A stretch of DNA of 64,000 nt, from positions 124,001 to 188,000 of the forward strand of contig JAXLUI010000001.1 in the NCBI GenBank assembly GCA_046329585.1. The letters are read 5' to 3'. This stretch comes from DLKC01 sp002478885. Lineage in GTDB: Bacteria > Bacteroidota > Bacteroidia > Chitinophagales > Chitinophagaceae. Below the pieces are notes generated by a model that saw nothing but the letters and a program-made list of their open reading frames with translations, was not told where the DNA came from and did not search any database. Below, one piece after another: positions 50,602 through 61,100 of this stretch (its first letter is position 1; the number at the start of each line of letters is the position of its first letter). The translations under genes were made by a program, and so were the position numbers.

Positions 50602-50949
50602 ATGGCTATTAAAATAACTGAGGAATGTATCAACTGCGGGGCCTGCGAACCCGAATGTCCAAACAATGCAATTTACGAAGGCGGCGTAGAATGGGCCATG
50701 GCCGATGGCAATACCCTTAAGGGAACGGTCACTTTAATGGATGGTTCTGCCGTCGATGCAGAGCAGCGCTTTGAACCAGTGAGTGTTGACACTTATTATA
50801 TAGTTCCAAACAAATGCACAGAATGCCAGGGCTTTCACGAAGAGCCACAGTGCGCTGCCGTATGCCCGGTTGACTGCTGCGTTCCCGACGAAATGTATCG
50901 TGAAACCGTAGATGAACTGCTTGCCAAAAAAGATAAAATGCACATCTGA
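50602..50949 (+). CDS. Bacterial-type 2[4Fe-4S] ferredoxin (Allochromatium type)
   Basis: A 115-residue soluble electron carrier. The first cluster motif is CINCGACEPEC with a later Cys-Pro. The second is CTECQGFHEEPQCAAVCPVDC, containing the eight-residue insertion between cysteines that marks the Allochromatium vinosum-type ferredoxins. A longer-than-usual linker (about residues 27-70) joins the two clusters. It is divergent from the LuxC-like reductase; electron partners are not evident. Confidence 0.92.
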   Translation: MAIKITEECINCGACEPECPNNAIYEGGVEWAMADGNTLKGTVTLMDGSAVDAEQRFEPVSVDTYYIVPNKCTECQGFHEEPQCAAVCPVDCCVPDEMYRETVDELLAKKDKMHI

Positions 50950-50954
50950 CTACG

Positions 50955-50980
50955 ACCTTAAATTTCAAGAAATTTAAGGT
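50955..50980 (+). terminator. Terminator of the ferredoxin gene
   Basis: Perfect 11-bp stem ACCTTAAATTT (50955-50965) with AAATTTAAGGT (50970-50980) and a CAAG loop, followed by GGTTTTCTGTTTT. Confidence 0.8.
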
Positions 50981-51018
50981 GGTTTTCTGTTTTGTGATAT
51001 TACTTAACCATATCTTTC

Positions 51019-51115
51019 GGGTACAATACTTGTTGCCGTAATTGGCAACATCCTACAAGCGGGTGATATTTCCCGCAGTAAAGGTGAAGGGTCAGCAGTC
51101 CTTCACCTTTGTTAT
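51019..51115 (+). ncRNA. Candidate small structured RNA
   Basis: Three hairpins in series: GTTGCC/GGCAAC (51032-51049), GCGGG/CCCGC (51059-51076) and a terminator-like 11-bp stem AAAGGTGAAGG/CCTTCACCTTT (51080-51110) followed by GTTATTTT. A TATCTTTC box at 51011-51018 with TTTG at 50991 could start transcription (spacer 16, short). It matches no RNA family I recognise, so this is a candidate only. Confidence 0.35.
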
Positions 51116-51175
51116 TTTCAAACGGGATTTTTTTCCTTTATTTGAGCCCATCTGACTCCTATTGACCAGGCATCC

Positions 51176-51195
51176 GTTGCGTCGCACACTTGTAC
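51176..51195 (+). repeat. Copy of dispersed 20-bp repeat
   Basis: GTTGCGTCGCACACTTGTAC, one change from the consensus, upstream of mutS. Confidence 0.9.
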
Positions 51196-51445
51196 AATTA
51201 GTCATAGTTCAGCAAAAACACGAGTGCTAAGCTAATTTCCCCATAACTTAATCTCTTCCGTGTTTTCGCTTCGGGGCTTTACAGCTATATGCTTCAATAT
51301 AGGCGTGCGATCCCGGGTAAGCCTGCACCATAGCGCAGAATGCGATGCCTTAAAATGCAAAGGCCGGCAACAAAAAAGTTTCTTCGGACAAACCACAAAA
51401 TTTCCACATTTATACAGGCTGCATCAGCACATGAACGGCTGTGTA

Positions 51446-51453
51446 TATATTTG
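51446..51453 (+). promoter_or_regulatory. TAnnTTTG box directly before mutS
   Basis: TATATTTG ends 5 bp before the mutS ATG at 51459. If it is a -7 box, transcription would start at about the ATG, giving a leaderless or near-leaderless mRNA. A matching TTTG -33 is not visible. Confidence 0.35.
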
Positions 51454-51458
51454 CCGCA

Positions 51459-54083
51459 ATGGCGAAATCATCCGCAGACACTCCATTAATGCAGCAGCAC
51501 CGGGCTATTAAACAAAAATATCCGGACGCCATCCTGTTGTTTCATGTAGGTGATTTTTACGAAACCTTCGGCGAAGATGCCATCATTGCATCGCGTGTAT
51601 TGGGCATTACGCTCACGAGGAGAAATAATGGTGCTGCATCGTCGAGTGAACTGGCTGGCTTTCCGCATCATGCACTTGACACTTACCTGCACAAATTGGT
51701 TAAAGCAGGTTACCGCGTTGCCATTTGCGACCAGTTGGAAGACCCGAAAGCAGCCAAGGGAATTGTGAAGCGCGGCGTTACAGAAATGGTAACCCCGGGT
51801 GTGGCGACAAGCGACAAACTCCTGGAACACAACAGCAACAATTTTTTGGCAGGTATTCATTTTAACGAAAACCAACTGGGCATTGCGTTGCTCGATATAT
51901 CTACCGGTGAATTCTTTGCCGCCGAGGGTGATGAAGAATACATCGATAAACTTCTGCAAAGTCTTAAACCAGCCGAGGTTGTTTTTCAGCGCAGCAATCA
52001 AAAACATTTTAAAGAGGTCTTTGGATTAAAGTTTTACACCTACACGCTGGATAGCTGGATATTTGATGAAGCCTTTGCTACGGAAAGCCTGCTTAAGCAT
52101 TTTCAGACGCATTCACTAAAAGGATTTGGCATAGAAAATATGCACAACGGCATAGTCGCCGCCGGTGCAGTATTGCATTACCTGAAAGAAACAGAACATC
52201 CCAACCTTCAGCATATTACCAATATTCAGCGTATAGAACGCGAAGACTATTTGTGGATGGATCGTTTCACCATCCGCAATCTTGAATTGCTTGGCACCGG
52301 CCAGGACAATGGCAATTATTTGCTGAAAGTTTTAGACAACACAGTAAGCCCCATGGGTGCGCGTATGCTTAAACGCTGGACGGTGCTGCCTCTGCGCGAC
52401 ATCAAAAAAATAAATGAAAGGCTCGATCTTGTTGAGTACTTTATTAAAGAACCGGATGAAAGAAAGAATCTTCACCACCTCATTAAGCAGTGTGGCGATA
52501 TTGAAAGGCTGGCGAGTAAAATTCCGTCCAGGAAGATCAATCCCCGTGAAGTGATTCAACTCGCAAAAGGGCTTGAATACAGCAGCCAAGTAAAACAAAT
52601 TTGCAGCGTGTCGCCGAATCAATATCTCAACAGGCTCTCCGACGCGTTGAACCCCTGCCATTATATCAGTGAAAAAATATTCGCTGAAATAACGGAACAC
52701 CCGCCTGTGACCGTAAGCAAGGGCGGCGTGATCAACGACGGCGTAATAGAGGAACTCGACACACTTAGAAAGATCGCAAAAGGCGGCAAAGAATACTTAT
52801 TAAACATTCAGCAAACCGAAGCTGAGAAAACGGGGATCAGTTCACTCAGGATAAGTTTCAACAATGTATTTGGCTACTACCTTGAAGTAACCAATTCGCA
52901 TAAAAGCAAAGTGCCTGCAGCATGGATCCGCAAACAAACGCTCAGCAATGCCGAGCGTTATATAACGCCTGAGCTAAAAGAATATGAAGAAAAAATTACG
53001 GGAGCCGAAGATAAAATAATGGCCATCGAAGGGGCGTGTTACGACAAGCTGCTTACCGAGTTGCAGGACTATATTGCTTCCATACAGGTGAATGGAAATA
53101 TGCTCGCCATACTCGACTGTCTTTTGTGTTTTGCCAGCAATGCTGTAGCCTACAACTATAAAAAACCCGAGTTGCACGAAGGTTTTCATTTCGATGTAAA
53201 AGAATGCAGGCACCCGGTAATAGAGCGGTACCTTGCAGCTGGCGATCATTATGTTTCGAATGATCTTGTTCTCGATCCCGAGCAACAGCAGGTGATTATT
53301 CTTACCGGCCCAAACATGAGCGGTAAAAGCGCGCTGCTCAGGCAGACAGCATTGGTAACGCTGATGGCGCACATGGGAAGTTTTGTGCCGGCAACAGCTG
53401 CGAAAATACCGTTGACTGATAAAATATTTACTCGTGTTGGCGCAAGCGATAACCTTAGTGGAGGCGAAAGCACCTTTATGGTAGAAATGAATGAAACCGC
53501 CAGCATCATCAACAATATTTCCCGGCGCAGCCTTGTGTTGCTCGACGAGATCGGCCGCGGCACATCTACCTATGATGGCATTTCGATAGCATGGAGCATT
53601 GTAGAGTTTTTGCACAACTCAACTGCTGCTCCAAAAACGTTGTTTGCAACGCATTACCATGAATTGAATGAACTGGAGAATAAATTACCCCGTGTAAAAA
53701 ACTATCACATTACCAATAAAGAGGTTGGCAATAAAATTATTTTCCTGCGCAAACTTGCACCAGGTGGCAGCACACATAGCTTTGGTATTCATGTAGCGAA
53801 AATGGCTGGCATGCCTCCCGAACTCATCAACCGCGCCAACGAAATTTTGCTTCAACTGGAAGAAAAAAATATAGATGACCCGGAAGAAAGCAACACAACA
53901 ACTATTCGGCTCGACAACAAGGTAAAAAAGCTGAATACGCCGCAAATGCAGCTATCCATTTTTGATGTACACACCGAAACCTTTGACAATATCCGTAAAC
54001 TGCTCGAATCGATAGACATCAACCGTCTCACGCCCGTGGAAGCGTTGATGAAGCTGAATGAAATAAAAGGAACGCTTAAATAA
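51459..54083 (+). CDS. mutS: DNA mismatch repair protein MutS
   Basis: An 874-residue mismatch sensor ATPase, started at the ATG at 51459 (MAKSSADTPLMQQH) rather than the upstream GTG at 51441. The mismatch-binding Phe-x-Glu is in FHVGDFYETFG. Walker A is GPNMSGKS, Walker B 'LVLLDEIGRGTSTYDG', and 'DNLSGGESTFMVEM' is the signature region. A C-terminal helical segment ends in 'IDINRLTPVEALMKLNEIKG', as in full-length MutS. The gene stands alone; mutL is not adjacent. Confidence 0.97.
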   Translation: MAKSSADTPLMQQHRAIKQKYPDAILLFHVGDFYETFGEDAIIASRVLGITLTRRNNGAASSSELAGFPHHALDTYLHKLVKAGYRVAICDQLEDPKAAKGIVKRGVTEMVTPGVATSDKLLEHNSNNFLAGIHFNENQLGIALLDISTGEFFAAEGDEEYIDKLLQSLKPAEVVFQRSNQKHFKEVFGLKFYTYTLDSWIFDEAFATESLLKHFQTHSLKGFGIENMHNGIVAAGAVLHYLKETEHPNLQHITNIQRIEREDYLWMDRFTIRNLELLGTGQDNGNYLLKVLDNTVSPMGARMLKRWTVLPLRDIKKINERLDLVEYFIKEPDERKNLHHLIKQCGDIERLASKIPSRKINPREVIQLAKGLEYSSQVKQICSVSPNQYLNRLSDALNPCHYISEKIFAEITEHPPVTVSKGGVINDGVIEELDTLRKIAKGGKEYLLNIQQTEAEKTGISSLRISFNNVFGYYLEVTNSHKSKVPAAWIRKQTLSNAERYITPELKEYEEKITGAEDKIMAIEGACYDKLLTELQDYIASIQVNGNMLAILDCLLCFASNAVAYNYKKPELHEGFHFDVKECRHPVIERYLAAGDHYVSNDLVLDPEQQQVIILTGPNMSGKSALLRQTALVTLMAHMGSFVPATAAKIPLTDKIFTRVGASDNLSGGESTFMVEMNETASIINNISRRSLVLLDEIGRGTSTYDGISIAWSIVEFLHNSTAAPKTLFATHYHELNELENKLPRVKNYHITNKEVGNKIIFLRKLAPGGSTHSFGIHVAKMAGMPPELINRANEILLQLEEKNIDDPEESNTTTIRLDNKVKKLNTPQMQLSIFDVHTETFDNIRKLLESIDINRLTPVEALMKLNEIKGTLK

Positions 54084-54180
54084 TTGCCGCAACCAGCCTT
54101 GCATCTACCAGTAAAAATAAAAGTGGAAAAATATAATACAAGCTTTCTTTCCACATCCGGCGACAAATAAGCCCGCACAC

Positions 54181-54188
54181 TATATTTG
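54181..54188 (+). promoter_or_regulatory. Candidate -7 element of the HAD phosphatase gene
   Basis: TATATTTG matches TAnnTTTG and ends 19 bp before the ATG at 54208. No clear -33 TTTG is seen. Confidence 0.4.
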
Positions 54189-54207
54189 CACACGCTAAAA
54201 AATACAC

Positions 54208-54867
54208 ATGCAACTGACTACGGTGATTTTTGATATGGATGGGTTACTTATCGACAGTGAACCGTTGTGGAATGAAGCGGCAGACGAGGTTTTCAGGATG
54301 TATGGCGTAAGCTTATCAGAAGAGCAGTACAATACAACCACGGGTCTACGTACGAAAGAGTTTGTGCAATGGTGGTTTCACCAGTTCAATCTTGGTGATG
54401 CCGAACATGCAAGGGCCGAAAAGCTCATCTTTGAAAAAGTGATGCAAAAAGTAGATGCCAAAGGAAGGATGATGCCGGGCGTTCATCATATCTTTCGCTT
54501 TTTTATAGAGCGCAATTTTAAAATTGGCATTGCCTCTTCTTCGCCACAGGCACTCATCGATCTTGTTATAAAAATATGTGGCATCGGCAAATATGTAAAT
54601 GGCACCGCAACCGCCGAGTATCTTCCGCATGGTAAACCGCATCCCCAGGTGTACCTCGATTGCGCTTCCACACTAAATTCCAATCCGCTCGATTGCCTTT
54701 GTTTCGAAGACTCCTTCCCCGGCATGATCGCCGCAAAAGCTGCGCGCATGAAATGCGTTGTGGTACCGCATCACAGCCAGGTAAAAGAAGAACGCTGGGC
54801 TGCAGCTGATCTAAAACTTTCCTCTTTGCAGAATTTTGGCATGCTGCATTTAAACCTTTTGCAATAG
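54208..54867 (+). CDS. hxpB: HAD-superfamily sugar phosphatase (HxpB/YniC-like)
   Basis: A 219-residue haloacid-dehalogenase-type hydrolase. Motif I is FDMDGLLIDSEP with the nucleophilic Asp, followed by a helical cap with 'TTTGLRTKEFVQWW'. Motif II is 'IGIASSSP', motif III the Lys in 'LPHGKPHPQVYL' and motif IV 'CFEDSFPGMIAAKAA'. The sequence is closest in pattern to hexitol/2-deoxyglucose-6-phosphatases. The actual substrate cannot be fixed from sequence. It is probably transcribed from its own promoter, 124 bp after mutS. Confidence 0.85.
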   Translation: MQLTTVIFDMDGLLIDSEPLWNEAADEVFRMYGVSLSEEQYNTTTGLRTKEFVQWWFHQFNLGDAEHARAEKLIFEKVMQKVDAKGRMMPGVHHIFRFFIERNFKIGIASSSPQALIDLVIKICGIGKYVNGTATAEYLPHGKPHPQVYLDCASTLNSNPLDCLCFEDSFPGMIAAKAARMKCVVVPHHSQVKEERWAAADLKLSSLQNFGMLHLNLLQ

Positions 54868-54912
54868 GGTATTTTCTTCTGGTCCCGGCTCATGTATTAC
54901 ATGGCATCGCCT

Positions 54913-55047
54913 CTTGCGTCGCACACTTGTACTGCAGAACATTGCTGAAGGCTGGAGTTTCTGAACCGGTTTTTTGTTGCTGAAATGGCTTGGGCATTTC
55001 CCGTTGTTGCTGAATCGGGAGCTAAGCGCACAAGTGTGCGACGCAAC
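54913..55047. repeat. Inverted pair of dispersed 20-bp repeats upstream of the first macroglobulin gene
   Basis: Forward copy 54913-54932 (CTTGCGTCGCACACTTGTAC) and reverse copy 55028-55047 (plus strand GCACAAGTGTGCGACGCAAC), 95 bp apart. The arms can pair over about 18 bp. ATGGCATCG precedes the forward copy, as at 61821. Confidence 0.9.
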
Positions 55048-55085
55048 AAAAGCCCAATAGATAGCACAAGCCGGGCCCAGAATGT

Positions 55086-55118
55086 TTTGTAAGCTGTATG
55101 TAATCCCGGGCAGATTTG
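55086..55118 (+). promoter_or_regulatory. Weak Bacteroidota-type promoter before the first macroglobulin gene
   Basis: TTTG (55086-55089), a 21-nt spacer and CAGATTTG (55111-55118), one mismatch from TAnnTTTG; 43 bp before the ATG. Confidence 0.35.
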
Positions 55119-55161
55119 CATCCTTGCGCTAATAGCTTATTTTTAAACCAATACTGCATTT

Positions 55162-58100
55162 ATGAGAAGAGAACTGCTACTCCTCGTACTCATTGCTTTT
55201 TGTTGCAGCGCCACTGCACAACACGCTGAAGACTTTCGACAAGCATGGCATACGATCGACTCGCTGATGGTTGAAAAAGATCTTCCTGCTTCGGCGCTTG
55301 CAAAGGTCGATTCATTGTATAAAGCCGCAAAGGAGCAACACCGGGACGACGAGATGATAAAGGCAGTTGTATACAAACTTTCAATCGACAGCAAGATTAC
55401 AGAGCACAACATCAACGTTACTTACCGGTTATTGTGGAACGAAATGAAAGATGCGACAACGCCTGTAACCAAGGCTGTTCTGCAGGCACTGCTTGCCGAT
55501 AAAATCAATAAGCTTTACACGCAAAATATATGGCAAAACCAAAACAGGAAAACGGTCCCGGGGAACAAGGACAGCGATATAACCAGTTGGAGCAATGAAC
55601 AACTCGTTGCAGCAACAGACAGCCTTTACGAGGAGTCACTTTCTCAGGAAAGCCTATTACGTAACATTAATATCTCAGCCTATGCAGGCATAGTGCTGAG
55701 TGGTAATACTCCCGGGATTAGAACAACACTGTATGATGTGCTGGCGCACCAGGCACTTGACTACTACAAGACGGGGCTGCGTTATATAACTGAACCGGCT
55801 TATGCTTTTAAGCTGACAGACAAAAACTGCCTGGCTGTTACGGATGATTTCATAAAGGCCGGCTTTTCCTCAAAAGACAGTGCATCGCATTTATTGAAAT
55901 CAATTCACCTGTTCCAGCAGTTGCTGGCATTTCATCATAACGATTTAAATGCAGAAGCCTTTGTGGATGTAGCAATTGAACGCATTCTCTGGGTAAACAC
56001 ATTCGGTTCTTTCGACAACAAGGATGTACTTTATGTAAACGCGCTTCAGGACATTGCTGCGAAATACGCTAAAACAAGATCCGCTGCAGAGGCCTGGTTT
56101 CTTTTAGCCGACCGTGAATCTCAAAAGGCGGATTCTTATAAACCAACCGGCGACTCGCTGAACAGGTATGGGTATATAAAAGCAAAAACAACTATCCTCG
56201 AACGGTTCAAGGCAATGCCGGATCATTGTTTGGGCAACGATGAAATGAACGCCTTGCTTCACAGGATTACTAGCCCGGAGTTGAATACCGTAGCTGAAAA
56301 TAATAATGTAGCCGGCCAGCCATTCAGACTATTGGTAAAATATAGGAACGTAGATACCCTGTATGCAAAAGTATTATCACAGCAAGATGTAAACAAAACC
56401 GCCCGTAAAAAAACTTATAACAAGTGGAGAGATTTGCCCGCAGTTAAGGCTTTGCAAACATTTGAGCAATGGCTACCGAAAACAAACGACTACCAGGAGC
56501 ACAGTGTTGAGGTAAAAATAGACGCACTGCCGGTGGGCGACTACAGCATATTGTTCAGCAACAGTAAAGACTTCAACAACGATAAAGACAAACTCGTGTT
56601 GCAAACACTGAGTGTTTCGGAGCTCGCTTATATGCACAATGAATATGACTACTTCGTGGTGAATCGGGAAACTGGGCATCCGGTCAAAGATGTGAAAGTC
56701 AGGGGAACAATTGAAGTAAAACGAAAAGGCAAAGACGACTGGAAAACAAAAAAAATAAAACCGGTTTACACAGACTCGAATGGCCACATCGCATTACCTG
56801 TTGATCTAAAAAACAAGAACCGATATGGAGATGCAGACCTTCAGTTTTCAAAAGGAAAAGAAGTTTTATATTCTTTTGATCGGGCGTTTGGCTACAGCTA
56901 CAGCAATAGTGAAGATGAGGATGACGACGAAGATGATTCAACTTATGAAGATGATAACTCGTTCGTGCATTTTTTTACGGACAGAAGTATCTACCGTCCA
57001 GGCCAAACAGTTTATTTTAAAGGCATTGTACTCACCAAAGACCGAAAAACCCGAAAAGAAAAACTGTACCGGTATCCCGATAGTGCCGAGATAGACCTGA
57101 ACGATGCCAATGGTAAAATGATCGACTCAATGTTTGTAAAAGTGAATGAGTACGGCTCTTTCAGTGGAAAATTCCGTTTGCCTCAAAATGCGCTCACCGG
57201 TGAATTTTCTATAGACAGCTACGATTTCATGGATGGGGAGATCGAATTCAACGTGGAAGAATATAAGCGCCCAACATTCTATATGGAATTTGATGGCATA
57301 AAAACCGCTTACCGGGTTAAAGACACGATTACTATTTCCGGCTATATAAAAGCCTATGCCGGTAACGCGGTCGACAACGCAAAGCTGACTTACAATGTCG
57401 AGCGGTCGGCATCCTTCCCATACCCTTACTTGTTTTGGAAAACGAGACGCCCTTATTCAGGCACGGAAGAAATCGCAACCGGTTCAGTTGACGTAGATGC
57501 AAACGGGAAATTTGAGATCAGGTTTGTTGCTATGCCCGATAGTTCTGTTGATAAGAACTCAGAACCTTTTTTCAATTTTTCGGTCGACATATCGGTAACT
57601 GATGCAAACGGTGAGACAAGGGAAGGCAAAACAAACATCAATATCGGCTATAAGTCTTTATTGTTGCAGATAACCGTTCCCGGTATAGCAGATGCCGGGA
57701 ATTTTCAAAACATATTTGTTACCACAAAAAACTGCGCAGGGGAGAATGTTCCCGCCAATGTTCTGCTAAAGGTAAGCAAATTAAAGGTTCCCTCAAAAGC
57801 CTACCGCACCCGGCAATGGGAAAGACCAGACCAGTTCATTTTCGACAAGGCGGCCTACCAAAATTACTTTCCAAACGATGAATACGAAGCGGAAGCCGAC
57901 TACCATGAATGGGTTAAAATGCCAGCCGAGGTGCTTGACACATTCAATACGGCAACGAGTTCGGCGTTCAGGATAAAACAACCCCTGCTGCAGGGCTGGT
58001 ATTGCGTTGAAGCAACAACAAAAGATAATGATGGCATGGAAGTAAAAGACGTTCGCTACTTCCAGTTGTACGATATGGACGAACCAGGGCTTCCATCTCC

Positions 58101-61100
58101 CCAGGTGAATTTTTCTAAAGTGCTAAACAATTCGGGTTTGTCCGGAGACAGGATGCAGCTAATGCTTGGAACAAGCGAAAGCGATGTATTTGCCATTCAG
58201 AAATTAACCCGGCAGGGAACGGATACGACGGGTTCTTTAAATTATATTAACCTGGACAATGGAAAACAAAAGCTCACATATGTGCTTAAGCCTACAGACA
58301 AAGATAATCTCGGTATGTTCTACGCCTTTATTAAACACAATTGCTTTTATACAGGAGGAATGCAGGTATATATAAACGATGCCTTGAAAAACCTGCAGAT
58401 AACTTATTCAACCTATCGCAATAAAACAGAACCAGGAAGCAAAGAAACCTGGTCGGTGCAGGTAACCAACCCGGCAAACTCGAAGACTGATGCGGAAGTA
58501 TTAACGGCTATGTATGATGCTTCACTTGACCAGTTTAAAAAACACGAGTGGGAGATCCCAGTTTCTGAAAGACGCACGTATATCCGCAACGAATGGCAGG
58601 CAGATAATTTTGGAAGGCAGTCATCGGATGCGAACATGCTGCCCGGTTTTATTATTACAGAGACAAAGCAGTATGCGAAGCTTGGAAAAAGTATTACGGA
58701 TTTCGTTTCGGGTTATCAGCCCTTAAGCACAAGGCCGGCGGCTATCAAGACAGCATTTAGTTTCCCGGAAAATACGCCTGCCAACTATCTCCGGATATTG
58801 GGTGTAGTAAAAAGTATGAGAGACAAAGAACCGGTTGCCGGTGTTACCGTGCTGGCAAAAAATAACAGCATAGGCACAACTACAAACGCTGCGGGTGAAT
58901 TTGCTTTAGCGGTTCCACCAAATACAGAAAGTCTAATAATGAGTTCCGTTGGGTTCCAGTCTTTAGAGGTTCGGCTTGACAAAACCACGGTCCAGGCATT
59001 TTTAAAAGAACAGTCTTCTAACCTTAACGAAGTGGTAGTAACCGGATACGGCAGCGCATTAAAGAAAGATCTTACAGGTTCGGTGGCTGGTATCCAGGTA
59101 CAGGCATTGTCAGATACTGTTTCTTTTAAGATGAAAATACGGGGTATCGCCAGCGTAGCTGACGCCAATACGTTGCTCGTGATTGTCGACGGCGTAGTGG
59201 TTGACAAAAAGATCGGTGATATTAACACAAGCGACATCGAATTTGTAACAGTTTTAAAGGGTGCCGAAGCAGTAAATATCTATGGTACCAGCGCAGCCAG
59301 CGGGGCTATTCTTGTTACTACCAAAGAATACGCCTTGCGCAATGGAAACAAGAAAGACGAAACTCCTGTGCTGCGGGTGAGAAAAAATTTTAATGAAACC
59401 GCTTTCTTTCTCTCACAATTGCATGCCGATAGCTCGGGGAAATTTACTTTCAGCTTCACCATGCCCGATGCATTAACACAATGGAAATGGATGACATTGG
59501 CGCATACAAAAGACTTGCAATTTGGATTGCGAAATGAAAACATCGTAACGCAAAAAACGCTGATGGTACAGCCAAACTTGCCAAGATTTTTTACACAGGA
59601 CGACACGCTCTTGCTAACCACAAGAATCAGTAACCTGTCCGATTCGGTAGTCGCTGGCTCTGCTTACGTCGCATTTTTTGACGCCACGACCAACCAGCAA
59701 TTGAGCAATTTTGCAAAAGCAATCGATGAACAGCAGGTGTTCAAAGTTGAGGCAGGCAGAACGACTACGATAAAGTTTCCTGTGTACATTCCAACTGGCA
59801 TCATTAAACCCGTTACAATAAGAGTTATTGCAAGCGCCGGCAAATACAGCGACGGAGAAGAAAACACTTTGCCAGTTCTGAGCAACCGTACGCTGGTAAC
59901 AGCATCCTTGCCGCTGTTTATGAAAACAGGGGGGGCAAAAAATTTCAAATTCAACAAGCTAGTGACCAACACTTCAAGCACGGCATCTACTGAAAGCCTT
60001 ACGGTTGAATATACGCCAGATCCAATATGGGCTTGCATAACGTCGTTGCCTTACCTGATGGAGTTTCCGCATGAATGCGCCGAGCAAACCTTTAACCGCT
60101 TTTATGCAAACGAACTATCGTCTTATATCATTGCAACACATCCGGCAATAAAAAAAGTGCTGGAAAAATGGCGTACAGATTCCACAGCACAGCTCGGCTC
60201 CCTGGTAACGAACCCGGAACTAAAACAGGTACTGCTCAACGAAACGCCATGGGTATTTGATGCAGGAAATGAAACCCAACAACGCAACAATCTTGTGCGC
60301 CTGCTCGATACAACGGAAAATGACAAGCAGGCAGTGGCCGCGTTGCAAAAATTAAAACAAATGCAAAAAAAAGACGGAGGCTTTGCGTGGTTTACAGGTG
60401 GCCAGTCAGATCGTTACATAACACAGTATATTTTAACAGGAATTGCAAGGTTGAAAAAAATGTATGCCGTTCCGGAAAATGCGCAAGCCATAATTGATGA
60501 TATCAGTAGTAAAGCCTTAACCTACCTCGATAAGAGAACATCCGACGATTTTGAGGCAATGCTCAAGAGAAAGGTGGATCTCAGCGCTAACCTTCTTGAT
60601 CCAATCACAGTGCAATATTGGTACATGCGCAGTATGTTTGGCAGTGAAAATGAAAACGGCTTTCCTGAAAAGGCCTTCCGTTTTGCAAGGGTCCAGGCGG
60701 AAAAATACTGGGCAACGCAATCGCCTTATATGCAGGGAATGCTGGCCATCGCACTCAATAATCTCTTCCCGGTTATAAAGCCACTCACAAAAGTCAGGAA
60801 CACACAACTCGATATCGTTAATTCCTTAAAAGAAAACGCGGTCAGCGACTCCGTTAAAGGAACATCCTGGAAAATTAATGACGGTTATCATTGGTACGAG
60901 TCGCCGGTAGAAATGCAGTCTTTATTGATCGAAGCATTCGACGAAATCATACCTGGTGACAGCATTATCATAGCTATGAAGCAGTGGCTGATTATGAATA
61001 AGCAAACCAATAACTGGTCTACCACCAGGGCAACCGCAGATGCATGCACCGCATTGCTTTCGGGCGATATAGGCATTCCTTTGCAGTCAACTGTTGTGTC

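Larger units (their letters stand above)
50950..51458. other. Intergenic interval with serial hairpins before mutS
   Basis: About 510 bp. It contains the ferredoxin terminator, three consecutive hairpins at 51032-51110 (a possible small RNA), a repeat copy at 51176-51195 and a TAnnTTTG box just before mutS. No protein is supported; an ORF at 51260-51511 has no family-like content. Confidence 0.6.
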
